Shown here piece after piece: positions 26,480 to 39,070 of a stretch of DNA of 64,000 nt. How positions within the stretch are numbered: position 1 is the first letter of the stretch; every line of letters starts with the position of its first letter. A program made the translations under genes and the position numbers. Source of the DNA: Breviolum minutum Mf 1.05b.01 (taxonomy: Eukaryota > Sar > Dinophyceae > Suessiales > Symbiodiniaceae); NCBI GenBank assembly GCA_000507305.1, contig DF239215.1, forward strand, positions 403,291 through 467,290, written 5' to 3'. Below the pieces are notes generated by a model that saw only the letters and a program-made list of their open reading frames with translations, did no database searches and was not told where the DNA came from.

Positions 26480-27064
26480 CATGATTGTTGGAAAAAGAGT
26501 AGTTCATCTGCAACTCTTGAAATATCGGTATCCTCACTGTTGGGAGGTTAACTCTCTTGCAAACTTTGAAGATCGCATGGTCGCCTTTGCTAATAAATTT
26601 CTTGCCTTCAATGAAGGGTCAGTGACCTGCTGCATCTATATCGATAAATTATTTCTAGACGCAGGCACTACGGTAACATGTTTTTAATACAGTACTTACA
26701 TACTAATTCTAGTTCTACTTGTTGCCTTGCAACTCACTAAAAACGTCTGGTTGAGTCGAGATTTTTTGGGGAAATGTTGTCATAGTCTTCCCATGACCGG
26801 AGAGTGGCTTAGTGCCAACTAAGAAAGCAAACCCTTCATACAATGATTATTTGCTTGAATGTGATAATGCGCACGGAAAATCATGAGGCTGACTGATTAT
26901 AAGAATATCTAGTAATTATGTGTGCAAATGATTCATGCATGTTCATCCCAAAAACTCAAAGATTAATCCACTTCTTCACCATCTTCACACTCAACAATGT
27001 GAAAAGAAAGTCAAAAAGCCATTTGCCATCACTTGCCATCCTTTGCCAGTTTCCCTATTTGTTC

Positions 27065-27190
27065 AATGCGAGGCACCGAGAACTTTCTCATCCAGCACGG
27101 CGGGACCGCTTTCAACCAGCTTTCGGTTGTCGCCCTTGCCCACCTTGACCCAAGACTCAACCAGCCGATGATTTGGCATGATCTTAAAAA
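27065..27190 (-). CDS. Coding block of an unidentified gene (approximate ends)
   Basis: Reads MPNHRLVESWVKVGKGDN, then RKLVESGPAVLDEKVLGAS. Two probable upstream blocks on the same strand are given separately. Not recognised. Confidence 0.5.
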
Positions 27191-27244
27191 TTAAAAATGG
27201 ATGAAATATCTGGTAAGAAGTATAACAAGCAAACACAAAACCAT

Positions 27245-27310
27245 GGGAAAAACTGCTTGCCTCGAATGAGGAAAGGAATTCAACCATCAACTCGTCAAAA
27301 TCACAAAGTT
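27245..27310 (-). CDS. Short coding block (approximate)
   Basis: Reads KLCDFDELMVEFLSSFEA on the minus strand between two other coding blocks. Not recognised. Confidence 0.4.
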
Positions 27311-27399
27311 TTGTTTTGTCATGACGCTTGAAAAGTTTGAGAAAAAAACATGTTTCTACTCTAGCCAGGCATTTCCCAAGCATTACCCAATTCGAAAAT

Positions 27400-27520
27400 T
27401 TCCACCAATGCTGAGGTCCCAACAAACTTTCGGCCCCAAATTCGTTCGATCCAGGAATATTCCGGACCTGATCCCCAAGGTGTTGCAGGTCGAAATGTCA
27501 ATGGACAAAATCCAACTAAC
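27400..27520 (-). CDS. Coding block of an unidentified gene (approximate ends)
   Basis: Reads PLTFRPATPWGSGPEYSW, then IERIWGRKFVGTSALVEIF. Preceded upstream by a (TA)n-rich intron. Not recognised. Confidence 0.5.
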
Positions 27521-27649
27521 CAGTTGATATAATGTGGAGTAGCGATTGTATATATATATGATATATAGATAAATATAATATATACATATAAATAAATATA
27601 ATATACATATATGTGAATATCAATTAATTTCAATTTCTTTGCATTTGGA

Positions 27650-28700
27650 TATATTCACCTGGTTGGTGGCTGTGTCACCATGGCTGCCAAATGACCCACA
27701 CCAATCTCCGTGAGAGTTTCAGATCGCAATGGGGAAACACCTTCCAAAGGTCCTCGTTTCAGGAAACGACTTGGTTTGGATTTTGAGATATGGAGACCTT
27801 CAATTCAATTCGCCAAGACAGATGCCAATCAAAAGCTTCAATCAAATGCCGAGATAGCTGATATTGACATTTTATGATACTTTGTTGGTATGGTTCTGCA
27901 CAGCTAAACTACACTGACACTATATTGGCTAGACCCTTTAGCAAACGAATCAAAGTCGGATCACAACATCTTGGACATTAAAAAATCACATCTTAAAATT
28001 CATTGACCACTATGGCTAGTCAACCAACCCTAACATAACCCGTTCAGAAATAAGGGTTGAATAAGGCCAGTCATGACATTTTTTTGGTGTAAAATGGTGT
28101 AAACCCATGGTGAGTCCTTCGCCTCTGGCAGCCAGCAAGGTCTTCCGGTTAAATTTCATCTGTTCGGGGCTCAAGGTTGATGGAAACCCTTAGCAGTGGA
28201 AATGTAGGGTGCAGAGTCCTTCAAACATTGCATGTTGCATTGTAATGCAGATAAAGAAGATATCATCACTATATAGAGTATCTATATATATATATATCAA
28301 TATACATCATATATCTCATGTTTCATGCAACTCAACAATGAAAGAGATCTGATTTATTGAACATTGGCGCTCAACCAAGAAAGTGTCGATGTGTTTGGCA
28401 TCTACTGGCTAAAACAAAGTTCAATCGGACCAACATGATTCACACCACACCATGTCTGATTGCAAGTATCTTGATTCTATCATATCGTCAAAAATATACA
28501 TCAACATAGTCAAAACTGACTGCCAATTTCACCCATCTCCACGGATTCTGGTCCGTTGTGGCGTGTCCATCTTAACGATGAAAAAAAACCATCCCATAAG
28601 GATTGCCACCATACTTTAATCAAACCCTATTGGGAATGCTATGGATTTTGGGAAACATCAGTAGGATAATCTGGAGATGCTATCAAATAAAAAGCAACTT
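27650..28700. other. No gene seen
   Basis: No reading frame over 60 codons; AT-rich, with a (TA)n tract near 28,268-28,298. Confidence 0.6.
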
Positions 28701-28721
28701 GCAATTTTGGCTTTTATGACT

Positions 28722-28920
28722 ACTGTGATTTTTCTGATGCTTGGCTCCGTTCGCTGGCCTTCCATCCTCTTTTTTTATCTAGTCCATCATAAGGCTTTCC
28801 TTCGAGCCTCGGGTCTGTGAAAAACTGCGGAAAAATCAAGAGCATCAGGTTGTAATGGGTGACACCTATTTCATCAACACAAATAGACCCTTGTGGACAG
28901 AAAGTAGAGTGGGCAGTCAA
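28722..28920 (-). CDS. Coding block(s) of an unidentified gene (approximate ends)
   Basis: Contains FTDPRLEGKPYDGLDKKRG and an upstream CVDEIGVTHYNLM piece in one open frame; a small intron may separate them. Not recognised. Confidence 0.4.
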
Positions 28921-29199
28921 CTGGATGTTCTGTTAAGCACAACATGATCACATTTACAGAATATCCGGGTGTCTGTTTATTTTCGAAAATGTAGGAGCAA
29001 CTTACCATATGGTGTGCAAGGGTTGCCATGGATGCACGAGCGAGGGAAAATTCATGAACCCAACCAAGTCGGGTTCATATAGAAATGTAAATCTGCGCAA
29101 CATTCCAAAAAGCATCTATTTAATCATGATGTAAATACGCTGTAAATACATGTACATTGCACAACAAACATATTTTTGTCTCAATGCGAATTGTCAATA

Positions 29200-29335
29200 C
29201 CCCAAGCTTGACAGGTGTGTTTCTCTCGCTCAACTGAGGTTGGGACTCAATAGACTCGCCCACACCCACCCCTCTTGGGTCCTGTATTCCACCACTCGTT
29301 GGGGATGGAATTGTCACACTGGGAAACTGGGATAA
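29200..29335 (-). CDS. Coding block of an unidentified gene (approximate ends)
   Basis: Reads PSVTIPSPTSGGIQDPRG, then VGESIESQPQLSERNTP. Low complexity but coding in appearance. Not recognised. Confidence 0.4.
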
Positions 29336-29484
29336 CAACTTTGTTGCTCCTTAACAAAATGAAGAAACAAAATGAGTATACAGTATACTTCTATGTAGAC
29401 ATAGATATACCGTATTTATGTATTTTGTGTGTGAGAAAAACGTCACGATACATAACTGCACAAACAGAACATCCAGGCAACTAT

Positions 29485-29640
29485 CGGCATATCATCATGA
29501 GTCTTCGCCAGCTTGCCTTGAATTGCCAAACGGCGTTGGGCTTTTGCAAGTTGGGCCGCACAAAAGCATCGGTGTTGTCTCGGTGGCCGTCAACATGCGG
29601 ATGTTTTAAAGAGGACTTCCTAAAGTGCGGTACTCAAACG
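29485..29640 (-). CDS. Coding block of an unidentified gene (approximate ends)
   Basis: Open minus-strand frame with KHPHVDGHRDNTDAFVRPN, then LQKPNAVWQFKASWRR, entered at TTTAG|. Not recognised. Confidence 0.4.
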
Positions 29641-29930
29641 CAGCATTAATACATTATCACCAATGCATTTACATAACTTCGGTCAAAAAAAGCTACATGA
29701 ACATGGAAAAATGTAAGTACTGCACATACTTTATGGGGAGCAAACAGTATGGGGTATTTCGGTATTTCTATGTAATTAATAGTTGCTTCAGTCCCAAAAC
29801 GATCCTCATTAAAGACATCACAAATTTGTGATTCCAGATCTGAGTTGAATCAGCCAATTGTACATCCAACGGTTCTTGGGAGGATGTCGTCATTTCCCTT
29901 TCACGTGAACAGCAAAAAACGTCTACAGTA

Positions 29931-29934
<4 letters not shown>

Positions 29935-29970
<36 letters not shown>
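29935..29970. repeat. (GAT)n microsatellite
   Basis: About 12 GAT units; poly-Asp in one plus-strand frame, with no splice evidence that it is translated. Confidence 0.9.
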
Positions 29971-29971
<1 letters not shown>

Positions 29972-30449
29972 GGAATTTTACCTTCATTTGCTGTAATTTG
30001 TTAGTCATTTTCTGTAATTACTCGATTTGATGATGGGAATTTTTACCTTCAGCACAGGATAGTCAGTAGGAAAATCGATCCTCAGTAGCTGAAAAAGGCT
30101 TGCCGAAATTTACCAAACCTTCGCTGTTCAAGAAGGCAAAGACAATGGAATCGCAAAAACCATACCTAAATGCTCCATGCATGCTATATCAGCTCAACTT
30201 CAGTTTAATATGACACTAAGAAAACCGATGGGTAAAATTTCAGTATGGGATACCTTCAAACCATCAAGATACCCAGATCTTTTTGAGTATCTGAACGTCA
30301 AAGTCAAGCCATCCATCCAAATCCAAGTCTAGTGACTGGCCAGAGGAACATCCACGCATCCACGTTCTGGCTTGGTTCGATCACACTGCACCAAAACATC
30401 CTTCAGCTCAAAACCTCAGTATAATCGTATACATCTAATATAAACACTA

Positions 30450-30666
30450 AAGTATTTCCGTATATAACATCATTTGCCATTAAGTTTTTCCATGCCATGA
30501 TATCAGAGGTTTTTGTGGTCCCACTTTTTTCAGTATTTTTCATTGCATCACGAGACCATACAGAGAAATTTGAAGAAAACTGTGAGTCGTTGTCCCTTTC
30601 CGTATTTGATGGGTGCCACCATCCGGTGTACATAAACCCCTCCAAATCATAGGATAACATGTTCAT
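30450..30666 (-). CDS. Coding block of an unidentified gene (approximate ends)
   Basis: Reads LSYDLEGFMYTGWWHPSN, then DSQFSSNFSVWSRDAMKN and DIMAWKNLMANDV in one open frame. Not recognised. Confidence 0.5.
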
Positions 30667-30669
30667 GTT

Positions 30670-32385
30670 CCAAGTCTATAAATATCATTATGTGCAAAGA
30701 CAAAGGTCAGGATCTCCAGAAGCGGATATCTGTATTTCATCAGCTGTCCCTATACATCAACGACATTTCAATCGCACTGTATATGTGGATATATCTGTCT
30801 CTCTGTCTCATCACATTATGCTATCTATATAAACCTTATCCTATTCCTCCGCAAACATGGACTATGCCACAGCACATCTTTCAAAGACTTCAACGATAAA
30901 AAAAGAAAAAATATTTAAAAAGAAAACAAAAATGGGCAAGAGACAATAGGCCAATTGTCCAGCCATTTGTTCATAGTTACTGAGACTTGCCAAGTACCTG
31001 GGAACCACAAGGAATGGCACAGTGCGCCGGGAATGGATGAGACTGTGTAAATATCGAATTGACAACTTTTGGTCGTATCATTTTCAATACGGATTTACTT
31101 AGATGAATCTATATTACGGAAATTCTGCTCTAGCAACGACTTCATTGAAGAGTGACAGGTTGCTCAGAACAAAAACGCGAACAATCATCATTCTATGATT
31201 CTAAGAGTTCGCTTAGCTTATTACGTGCATCCGCTTCTTCATTTTTGGATTGCAGTGCAGTAATAACATGTTTGAACAACTTTGAGTAGACAGTAATTCA
31301 TTATTATTGTATGGAAACTGCTTCAAGTGTATACTACTATGTACATCTATGTACTACTACTGTTACTATTAATCTGCCTTTGATCCGGGACAGGTAAGTA
31401 CACTCCTGTCATCTCTTGAAAGCTTCAAAGTCTGACTGGTCAACCGTCAACCCATCGGAGATCCATTCTTGGCTCAAGGTGCATGTTCATGAAGTCATGT
31501 GGTTGCTTTCCAGACTTTCTCGAACATGGCAAGGGGTTTCCAGCTTCATCAGTACCTGTGCGTCGCGACAAACTGGAAAAAAACTAATCAGGGTTTTACA
31601 TGGTTTTACCACTGTCAAGTATATGGAACAACACATGCGACTGCCTTTCATGGTGAAGTGGTACAAAAATGTACAAAAATAATAAAAAAACTTGCCAACC
31701 ATGGGTTGCAGTATGGGTATCTCACAATATCCGTCATTCTCACAGTGTCATTGGACAATGTCTGAGGCTACAGTGGTACAACTACACCTTCAGCAACCAT
31801 CTGGATCTACAAAATTGGATGATCTGAGAAAAAAAACAAATCAGAAGTGTTGCAAGTATTCATCCATTTCAAACAAATACAAACTACTTGACTCGGATTT
31901 ACAACAGAACCATCACTTATCTCGGAAAGATTCGACCCCCGAGTCCCGGCACCATCATTGTTCTTGAAGCGAAGGAAGCCAGAGACCATGACCTCGAGAA
32001 ATCAGGACTCCCTCGTGGTATCTGAGTTGCAGTGAACAAATGATACATCTATTATAATAATAGATTCTATTATAACATATTATGTAATCATTGAAATAAT
32101 CTAATCATATGTCAATGTATTCTCATCTTCACCTGGAAACGTCATCTTGTTTTGGGGGGGTCCTGGTGGCATGATGGATGGTTGAGGCGCTCAATCTCAA
32201 ACATTCACATTCATGGAGACATCCCAAAGAGGTTTGTGCATGTTGGTGCTCCAGTGATGAAGCTACTTCCCTATTTCAAAATGAAGTTACCAAAGAAAAC
32301 CCAAACAAAAAAACAAGTATTTGTTACCACGTTAGTCCCTTCAAAATCACCTATTAAAAACACAAGTTCATGGCCATTTGCCAAA
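30670..32385. other. No firm gene; intron or intergenic
   Basis: Two opposing open frames at 31,416-31,702 have no acceptable splice sites. Nothing else supportable. Confidence 0.45.
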
Positions 32386-32390
32386 GAGAC

Positions 32391-32506
32391 TACGGTTGAT
32401 GGCTGAAATCCCAAACCACCACCTGGGATGGTGCTAAAACCCTGTACATAAGGGGGATAAAGTACCAACCTCAAGTGGTGAACGCCGGATTTCTGAACCA
32501 TCAAGT
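32391..32506. mobile_element. Small TIR element (MITE family A, copy 3)
   Basis: Left end ACGGTTGATGGCTGAAATCC, right end inverse of TTGATGGTTCAGAAATCCGG, interior AAAACCCTGTACATAAGGGG aligned with copy 2. About 115 bp. Confidence 0.65.
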
Positions 32507-33579
32507 TGGGCTCTCCCCACTGCCGGATCTTCGGAGCCAGCCAGATCCACAGTGGAAATGGGAGACATCTCACCTCCAACCGTTGGACCGGATGTGTTGC
32601 ACATCTAGATGTCCTGAAATTGTATGTATAGATATTATCTGTGCCATATACATATATATATATTGTATATATGTTTGGGGAGGATAAACACAAACAAATA
32701 TTGGTGTTGTATAGTTGTGTGAAGTTGTTCTTGATACAACAATTTCAATACACAGGAAAATACCAAAAAAAACAAAAGGAAACAAATTTGTATGGTGGGT
32801 GGCCTTATTTCCAGGAAAATCAAGACCCTGAAACAAACCTGTAGCTCAATATCGGAAGGTACCACTCCCAGGTGGTAACCTACAAGGATGTCCTGTTGCA
32901 AGTTAGGATCAATGGTTAACGAGGAATAGTGATAAATAGTGCTTTTACAACCGCTCCGAGTTGATGCAACTCGTCATATGTAAAGTAATGTGATATTCAT
33001 AAGGACATCTCGATCATCTGATTGATTTCCAGCTCACCTTGTGTCAGTGTTCAACATGCCTGACTGCATGAAGGAAGAAATCCGTTCATCAGAATGTCCC
33101 GGGTATCACAGAAACAAAAGTATCTTAATACATTGACATGCATTCTACAACACTTCATCAACCCCCGGAGCCTGATTTGAAGTAGACATTGGTCAAGACC
33201 ACCAACGTTCCACGGGAAGACTTGGGATTGTTCACCGTGCCACCTCACACGGATTTGCATCAAATGGATCAGTTTTGCTCTCCGAGTTTATGGCTCACAG
33301 GTTCAATTTTTTTTTGTACAGATATCCTTTTTCTGGCTCCGCATCTCTGCTTTAACAAAGCGGAATGAAAACATGATAGATCATGCTCCATCTACATTCG
33401 TAGAGGCACAACGCCACGACAAGTATTGCCTACACTATATGATATCAAAACAACATGTATATATGCAAACAAACAAGTACAACAAAGTTTCTGCTAGTTG
33501 CTCTTTGCACACCAAAGGCATGAAACATCCTGGAAAAGCACATGGCTATGTTGTTTTCTCAACTTGAATCATGATTCTT

Positions 33580-33722
33580 CCAGTTGTTGTGGCGAGTCAC
33601 GAATGTGTGCGATAGGCTTCCCGTCTGGCAGCACAAACTGTCCTTCATCCAAGCGGATGTCCTGAAGTCGGTTCAACAGGATGAGAAATCGCTCAATGGT
33701 CTCAAGAGGCAAAGATTGTAGT
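33580..33722 (-). CDS. Coding block of an unidentified gene (approximate ends)
   Basis: Reads LPLETIERFLILLNRLQDI, then RLDEGQFVLPDGKPIAHIRD. Very clear coding character. Not recognised. Confidence 0.6.
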
Positions 33723-34079
33723 CATGTTATTGTTTTTTTCAACCTAAAATGAGAGGCACGGAAAGCTCTTCGGTTTCTTTTGGAAATGGAAAAACATCTA
33801 GCGTATTTTGGGGATCCCTATGTTTGAGAAATCTTGACTTGTATACATCTTTCAATGAATCAACATATTTCAGGAATCTTTCCCTTATCTGAGACCCGAG
33901 TTCAATTTGTGAGGATTTTTTTTTGGAAGATACATCATACATCCCCATTAAATGGCGAAAAAAAAGGTGGTGTTGTGATGATTTGGGGGTAGCCAACCAC
34001 TGAAACATCACCCAACCCCCCCCCCCCGCCTCGATGATGGTCAAGACATGCTTCACCTTTTCATGCCAAGCGATGTCAC

Positions 34080-34135
34080 CCATCTTTGAAGCTGAGGACT
34101 TCTCCTGTCGTGGAGTTGATGTTACAAAATCCAGG
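34080..34135 (-). CDS. Short exon of an unidentified gene (5' end approximate)
   Basis: Reads NINSTTGEVLSFKDG, leaving at AGATGG|GTGACA. Not recognised. Confidence 0.45.
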
Positions 34136-34194
34136 GAATAAGAAACAAAACAAAAAAAAACAAATTTATAGGTACCCTGGGCTTCCGAACCCTG

Positions 34195-34720
34195 AGAAAA
34201 CGTAGGGTGCAGCTCCAAACCCGAGGTTTGAAAACAAAACCCAAGGTTTTCAAAATTCATGAAATTCAATGATTTGATTGTTTGTGTGAAATGTCAAAAA
34301 ATCCCACTCTCTGCCAGTCGCTCACCGTTTTGGCTTAATGTGTACGGACCCATATTTTCGATATGGGAAAATACGGGGTTAATGGTAGGATACGGGTAGG
34401 ATACGGGTAATGAAAACCCTGACCCAGGGTTTGGAAAAATACGGGTAAATACGGGGTTAATACGGGTAGGATACGGGTAGGATACGGGTACCGCTTTTCA
34501 AAAAATTCAAACCCGAACTTTTTTTGCAGAATCCGACAAATAATTGCAAAACCATTGATTATACTTACATAAGGATCTTAAATTCAACAAAACTCCAAAT
34601 ATCTCCAAATAGTGGTAAAAACCGAGGTTTCCGATATAAACCCGATGTATTTCCCCAAACTCTCCGATACCCGAGGTTTCGGATTGAACCCTACAAATTT
34701 TAAGGGTTTGGATGCTAAGG
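34195..34720. repeat. Cluster of CCCGAGGTTT palindromes and TACGGGTAGGA repeats
   Basis: Several near-palindromes of the form AAACCC-GAGGTTT or AAACCC-AAGGTTT lie at 34,215-34,250 and 34,615-34,690. Between 34,360 and 34,495 the unit GGATACGGGTA recurs at least five times, interleaved with AATACGGGGTTAAT. No coding frame covers it. Confidence 0.7.
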
Positions 34721-34918
34721 GTATATATATAATATGTATATATTTAATTATATATATATATATATATACATGTCATATATATGACAAAGGGTTGCCCCTT
34801 TCCCCCCTTCCCTCCCCTTCCAAATTATGGTTCCCAAACCCCCTTTGAAGGGTGGGTGGTGGTGTAGTAGGAGTAGGAAATGTAGCAGCAAAACTCAACA
34901 TCTGATTGATATACACTC

Positions 34919-34986
34919 CTTCACGCTGTAGGTGAACTCATCATTGTCGAGGACCGATTCCAACTTCTTCATGTCCAGAACGCCAT
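34919..34986 (-). CDS. Exon of an unidentified gene
   Basis: 68 nt between CTCACAG| and GTGAAG|GAGTGT (a GA donor). Reads GVLDMKKLESVLDNDEFTY, then SVK. Not recognised. Confidence 0.5.
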
Positions 34987-35929
34987 CTGTGAGCGGTGAT
35001 GGTCATGATGTGCAGCATTGATCCAGGAGAGGTTCGAAGAGACACCGGAATACACAAAGGTTTCAGGATATTCGAGTCACGATGGTTTTTTCTTCCCACT
35101 TGATACTTGAAACACCCAGGGGCCGCAAGGAATCTTGAATTGCAATCTGGCACCCCAAAGATGGGATGAATGCTAGAAAGCTGCTTGTAGGATAAATATT
35201 ATACAAAGGATCAATCAAAAAGTCTAGAGGGTGTCTGTTTTTGCATCGATGTGAAACATCTGGACGTCCGAATCATTTTGAAATCCAAAAGATGTCAACG
35301 GTCAACATTCCTGCAACTTTCTCTATTATGCTTAATATTCAATATTTCAAAAACATATCCTGACCAACAAAAAAGATCAAAACAGAACACCTAACTAAGC
35401 CCTTCCCAATTTTCCTAAGGGAGAAACTCTTTTTGCACATAGATCTTACCACCCCAACTTATTCTACGCGGCAGCACTACCCAAACCAAATTGTGTCTAG
35501 CTAAGATTGGCTGAGTAACCAATCTCATCTTCAAAGTCGCTACTGGCTCCAAGGAACTTCGCCACCTTTCACGAACGGTGGGTTTTGACGACTTGAAAAA
35601 CGTGTTGGTGAAGGATTTGATTCTTCCATAGGTTGCAGTGTTTATGTTATGTGTATATATACAGTACATATATATAAATGTATTACCAGTTAGAATACCT
35701 AAAACTGGACGTAAAGTGTTGGGTTCTGTATACCTCTACTCATAGTTCAATTTCTATTGGCATCCTGTTTCTTGATGAGTTCAAAGACCCTCTTTTGCGC
35801 GATCTTTCCTCTATGCGCATTTCTTTTTGTGCAACAGCTAAAGTTGAAGAATTAAGGGATTGAATCTCAAGTTACAACAGCTTGCCAGCAATTCCCACAC
35901 CCCCATATTTTCTCGATACTATTGGCACA

Positions 35930-36076
35930 TGGTTGCACCACATCTCCAATTTTTTCAGCAGAACATATGGAAAAACTGCCACATTTCCCTGCCTTCTCAT
36001 TGAGGTTGTATCCCCAAATGCCAGAGCCAGTGCCTGGCTGCATATGGCCATAGCTAGCATTGACTCTTCCGTAGAC
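35930..36076 (-). CDS. Probable exon of the kinesin-like gene (3' end approximate)
   Basis: Entered at AATGCCAG|GTC and reading VYGRVNASYGHMQPGTG, then GIWGYNL. Dinoflagellate kinesin-like motors often have a similar '-YGRV-...-GYN-' piece after the P-loop; that is recollection. A second frame over the same bases is also open (ESMLAMAICSQALALAFG), so the frame is not certain. Confidence 0.4.
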
Positions 36077-36860
36077 CTGGCATTTGGGATCCCAACAGAG
36101 TCCTGGGTCAATGGGTAACATGTAGATCATCCCTTGATGTGAACTAAACAAACAAGTTGCGCCAGAATGTTTCCAATTGCAAAAGCACTTTGGACCCGTT
36201 TGTGATAATTCCCACAGAGGTAGTCACAAACAAATCACATGGTTGCATCTTCAGAGAGAGGTGACATGAACTTTAGTCACACCCAAGTGCCAAAGTCCAA
36301 GCAATGCATACATCTGTAGCATAATATCCATCATATTGCAACAAAAAGGCCATGCCGACCGTTCATGCATAATAAGATCTGCACTTATCATTTACCTTTG
36401 ACAGCGCCATTAATGCCATGCACAGCACAGTATCATTCACCATCCAGTTGGTATGGCATACCTTATCCATTCTGTGGGCCGTTGTTGATTCATCTGGTCC
36501 AAACAAACATGTGTCCGTCAGTCCCCCGCTACCTCAAAGATTCGCACTTGAACATCCTGAGCCATGTGCAAGGTCCATCATGAAAGCAGCTGTTTGCCGT
36601 CAGAAGTAAAAATCATAATATGGAGTATACATGGTTACGATGTTGAGTTGATTGCAACAATTAGGATAGAACGAATGCAATGCGTAACGTATAAAATCAA
36701 ATCATCTCCATCAAAATGTCCTAATGCGAAGCGGTTCTAAAGTATAATGGCACAGTTTTTGTTCGCTCTTCGTTGATGTCTGCCGGTTTTTGCGTAACAC
36801 TCTGGAACACTCTTGAAGCAGAGAGATAGTATATAATCAGAATCTCGGCCGAGTGTCTTC

Positions 36861-36948
36861 GATCTTTTTCGCATTCTCCTTCAAGTAGAGGGACAAGACA
36901 CCATCGATACCGGTTCCTTCTCCTACAGGTGCAGTGGCATCACCAATC
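36861..36948 (-). CDS. Exon of the kinesin-like gene, just after the P-loop
   Basis: Starts after GCCAAG| with one base, joining in phase to the exon at 37,309-37,242 to give TTLIGDATAP across the junction. Continues VGEGTGIDGVLSLYLKENA. The 3' end is placed at a GA donor (ATC|GAAGAC). The junction uses a GA donor upstream (ACTTT|GAGCC). Confidence 0.6.
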
Positions 36949-37241
36949 CTTGGCACAAGCGAAGATTGGCTTTCAGAGCCGTAGCTGGACCAACTGACCC
37001 CTGCAGTATGCCATTGGACCCTTGATACTGCAGATACTTGAACACACTGAAACTTGAAAACTTTAAAACAATGTCTTAAACATCATCAGAAAACCTCTGT
37101 ATGTGAATATCTGTATATATAAATATGAATCCAGATATATATATATATATATTGCATGCAATGTGCCTGTGCGTGATCGCTTCCTGCCCCTTCAATAGCT
37201 CAAACACAAGCAGCACGTATTCTTGTGTTCTGCAAAGGCTC

Positions 37242-37309
37242 AAAGTGGTGGTTTTTCCAGCTCCGGAGTAGCCATAGCTGACCATCATCAAACCTTCACC
37301 CATTTCAGC
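37242..37309 (-). CDS. Kinesin-like motor exon carrying the P-loop
   Basis: 68 nt, entered at TTCACAG|, left at ACTTT|GA. Reads AEMGEGLMMVSYGYSGAGKTT. GYSGAGKTT fits GxxxxGK[ST], and the preceding '-V-YGYSG-' matches the kinesin motor form, in which the P-loop follows a beta strand ending in -YG. Expected role: ATP-driven movement on microtubules. No other kinesin motif (switch I, switch II) was located, so the assignment rests on this exon and its partner at 36,948. Confidence 0.6.
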
Positions 37310-37859
37310 CTGTGAATCGCACGAAGATTTCCCTTTTGAAACCATCCCTAAGATTTGCTTGTTTCAATGGTTGGAACAAGTTCTGAAACATATTCCTACT
37401 GAATAGTGATGATTTACATTGAGTTACCGTAGAAAGAAACAAAAGAAATCACAGATTCAACAAATCCAAGATCCATATGGAGTGGCTTCAAGGGTTTGAA
37501 ACATGACACAGTGAACGCTCGATTGGTGGTTAGTTAATCGGTCTTTAAGCCTATCCGAGGAAGGTCGTGGTGAAAGGGATGGAATCAACAATGGTAAATC
37601 ACCAACTAACCAATCAGGATTCAAACCGGCACAAATAATTTAAATTTCTTTCAAGCAAAAGCTTTTAGGATGATCACCCTCCCACTTATGACTAGATTAA
37701 GTAGACTGGTCAACATCAACAATCTGAAGTACCTGCAAATAGAACTTCGAGATTTTGGTTCCACAACAAAATATTCTGAAATATATAAGTTGCTAGGATT
37801 TCAATTCAAACTCAACAGTTTCACAGTTTTCCAATTTCACCAAAGCTTCTACGGTCACA

Positions 37860-37990
37860 ACACCAGCATGACTTTCGGCCAACTCCCAACCCCAAATTCT
37901 ATTTTAATTTTTCTCCCCTCCTCGCGCAGCATCTCCCAAAGTGGTGGATCCAAACGTCGATCTTGTGGCAAAGGATAGGCCATCTCCGAT
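37860..37990 (-). CDS. Coding block upstream of the kinesin-like exons (approximate)
   Basis: Reads LPQDRRLDPPLWEMLREEG on the minus strand. It may belong to the same kinesin-like gene. Not recognised in itself. Confidence 0.45.
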
Positions 37991-38572
37991 GGAATCCAAG
38001 CTGAGTTTTTCCACACCGGAGTGCAGCACAACGGCGGAAGAAGAAAGCAGACAACATATGGATATATGATATATGATATATACATCTGCAATCAACTGTA
38101 CTATTTCACCATGAACTTTTTTGGAATAAGCAGGATTCTCAGTCTAATTTACATAGATGGAAAGGTAGAGATCATCTGCCTCACCTCAATCCGTGTATTA
38201 TTTATATGAAATTCTTAGTAAAGTAGCCTTGGACAGTGTGTAGCAAATCATTTTCACTTTGGTAAAAGAAATTTCTTTACTGAGTATAAAGACATATCAT
38301 GGGTGGCAAAACATCATGAAAACGACTGCGTTGGATTCAGCAATCGTTGGTGTTTGATTGTACCCTAAACGGTATTTGCTGCAGTTACAGATTCCCGACG
38401 TATATACCTTCCTGGAAGCCTCAAAATGAACAAACAAAGGTTGTGTGGACAAATTGGCTCAAACTTATTGGACTATTGTAACCATGTCAGGGATGTCATG
38501 CCAAAGAAACAGGACTTGAAGCCCCAAGTTGCTCCGAAAACCTCCATTGTTACAGTCTCATCGTCGAGTCAC

Positions 38573-38660
38573 CGGTTTGCATTGGCTTCTTGTTGCCCTT
38601 CAGCCACTCTTCACTTCGTGACACCGTCAAAGGTGGTGGAGTGCCATAGATGTAATCCTC
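38573..38660 (-). CDS. Exon of an unidentified gene (5' end approximate)
   Basis: Reads TPPPLTVSRSEEWLKGNKKP, then MQT, leaving at AACCG|GTGACT. Not recognised. Confidence 0.4.
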
Positions 38661-38929
38661 ATCCCATGAGTTGATTAAACAGACACAGCTGTATCAAATC
38701 ATTGGCATCCAAATGCAAAACAGAACAGTACGAGAAGAGCAGTAGAGAGTGCCATACTTTCCCTTTACTGGTCCCCACTGGCATATTTTCATAGAACCTT
38801 TGACCCGACTTTCGTTCCCAACAATCCTTCAGTGACTTGTGGTGCGTGGGACAAGGCCAAACACATATCAAATCATATCTTCAAAGTTAATCTCCCGTAT
38901 CACTGCGGTATCATTCACCAAGAGACAGC

Positions 38930-39070
38930 CATGGCCACATTTCCTTGCTCACGGAAAGCCACAGCCTCGGCGAAATTTACAGTTCCCATGGACCAACCAT
39001 CTATTGCACTTCCCCCGGGAGGTGCTATTTTGTTTCTTGCGGACATAAGCGATCTCGAGCAACACCGTAG
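38930..39070 (-). CDS. Coding block of an unidentified gene (approximate; strand not certain)
   Basis: Minus strand reads PPGGSAIDGWSMGTVNFAEA, then VAFREQGNVAMAVSW, with donor CTTG|GTGAAT. The plus strand is also open here and has a GTGAGT donor at 39,086. I prefer minus because all firm exons are minus. Confidence 0.35.
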
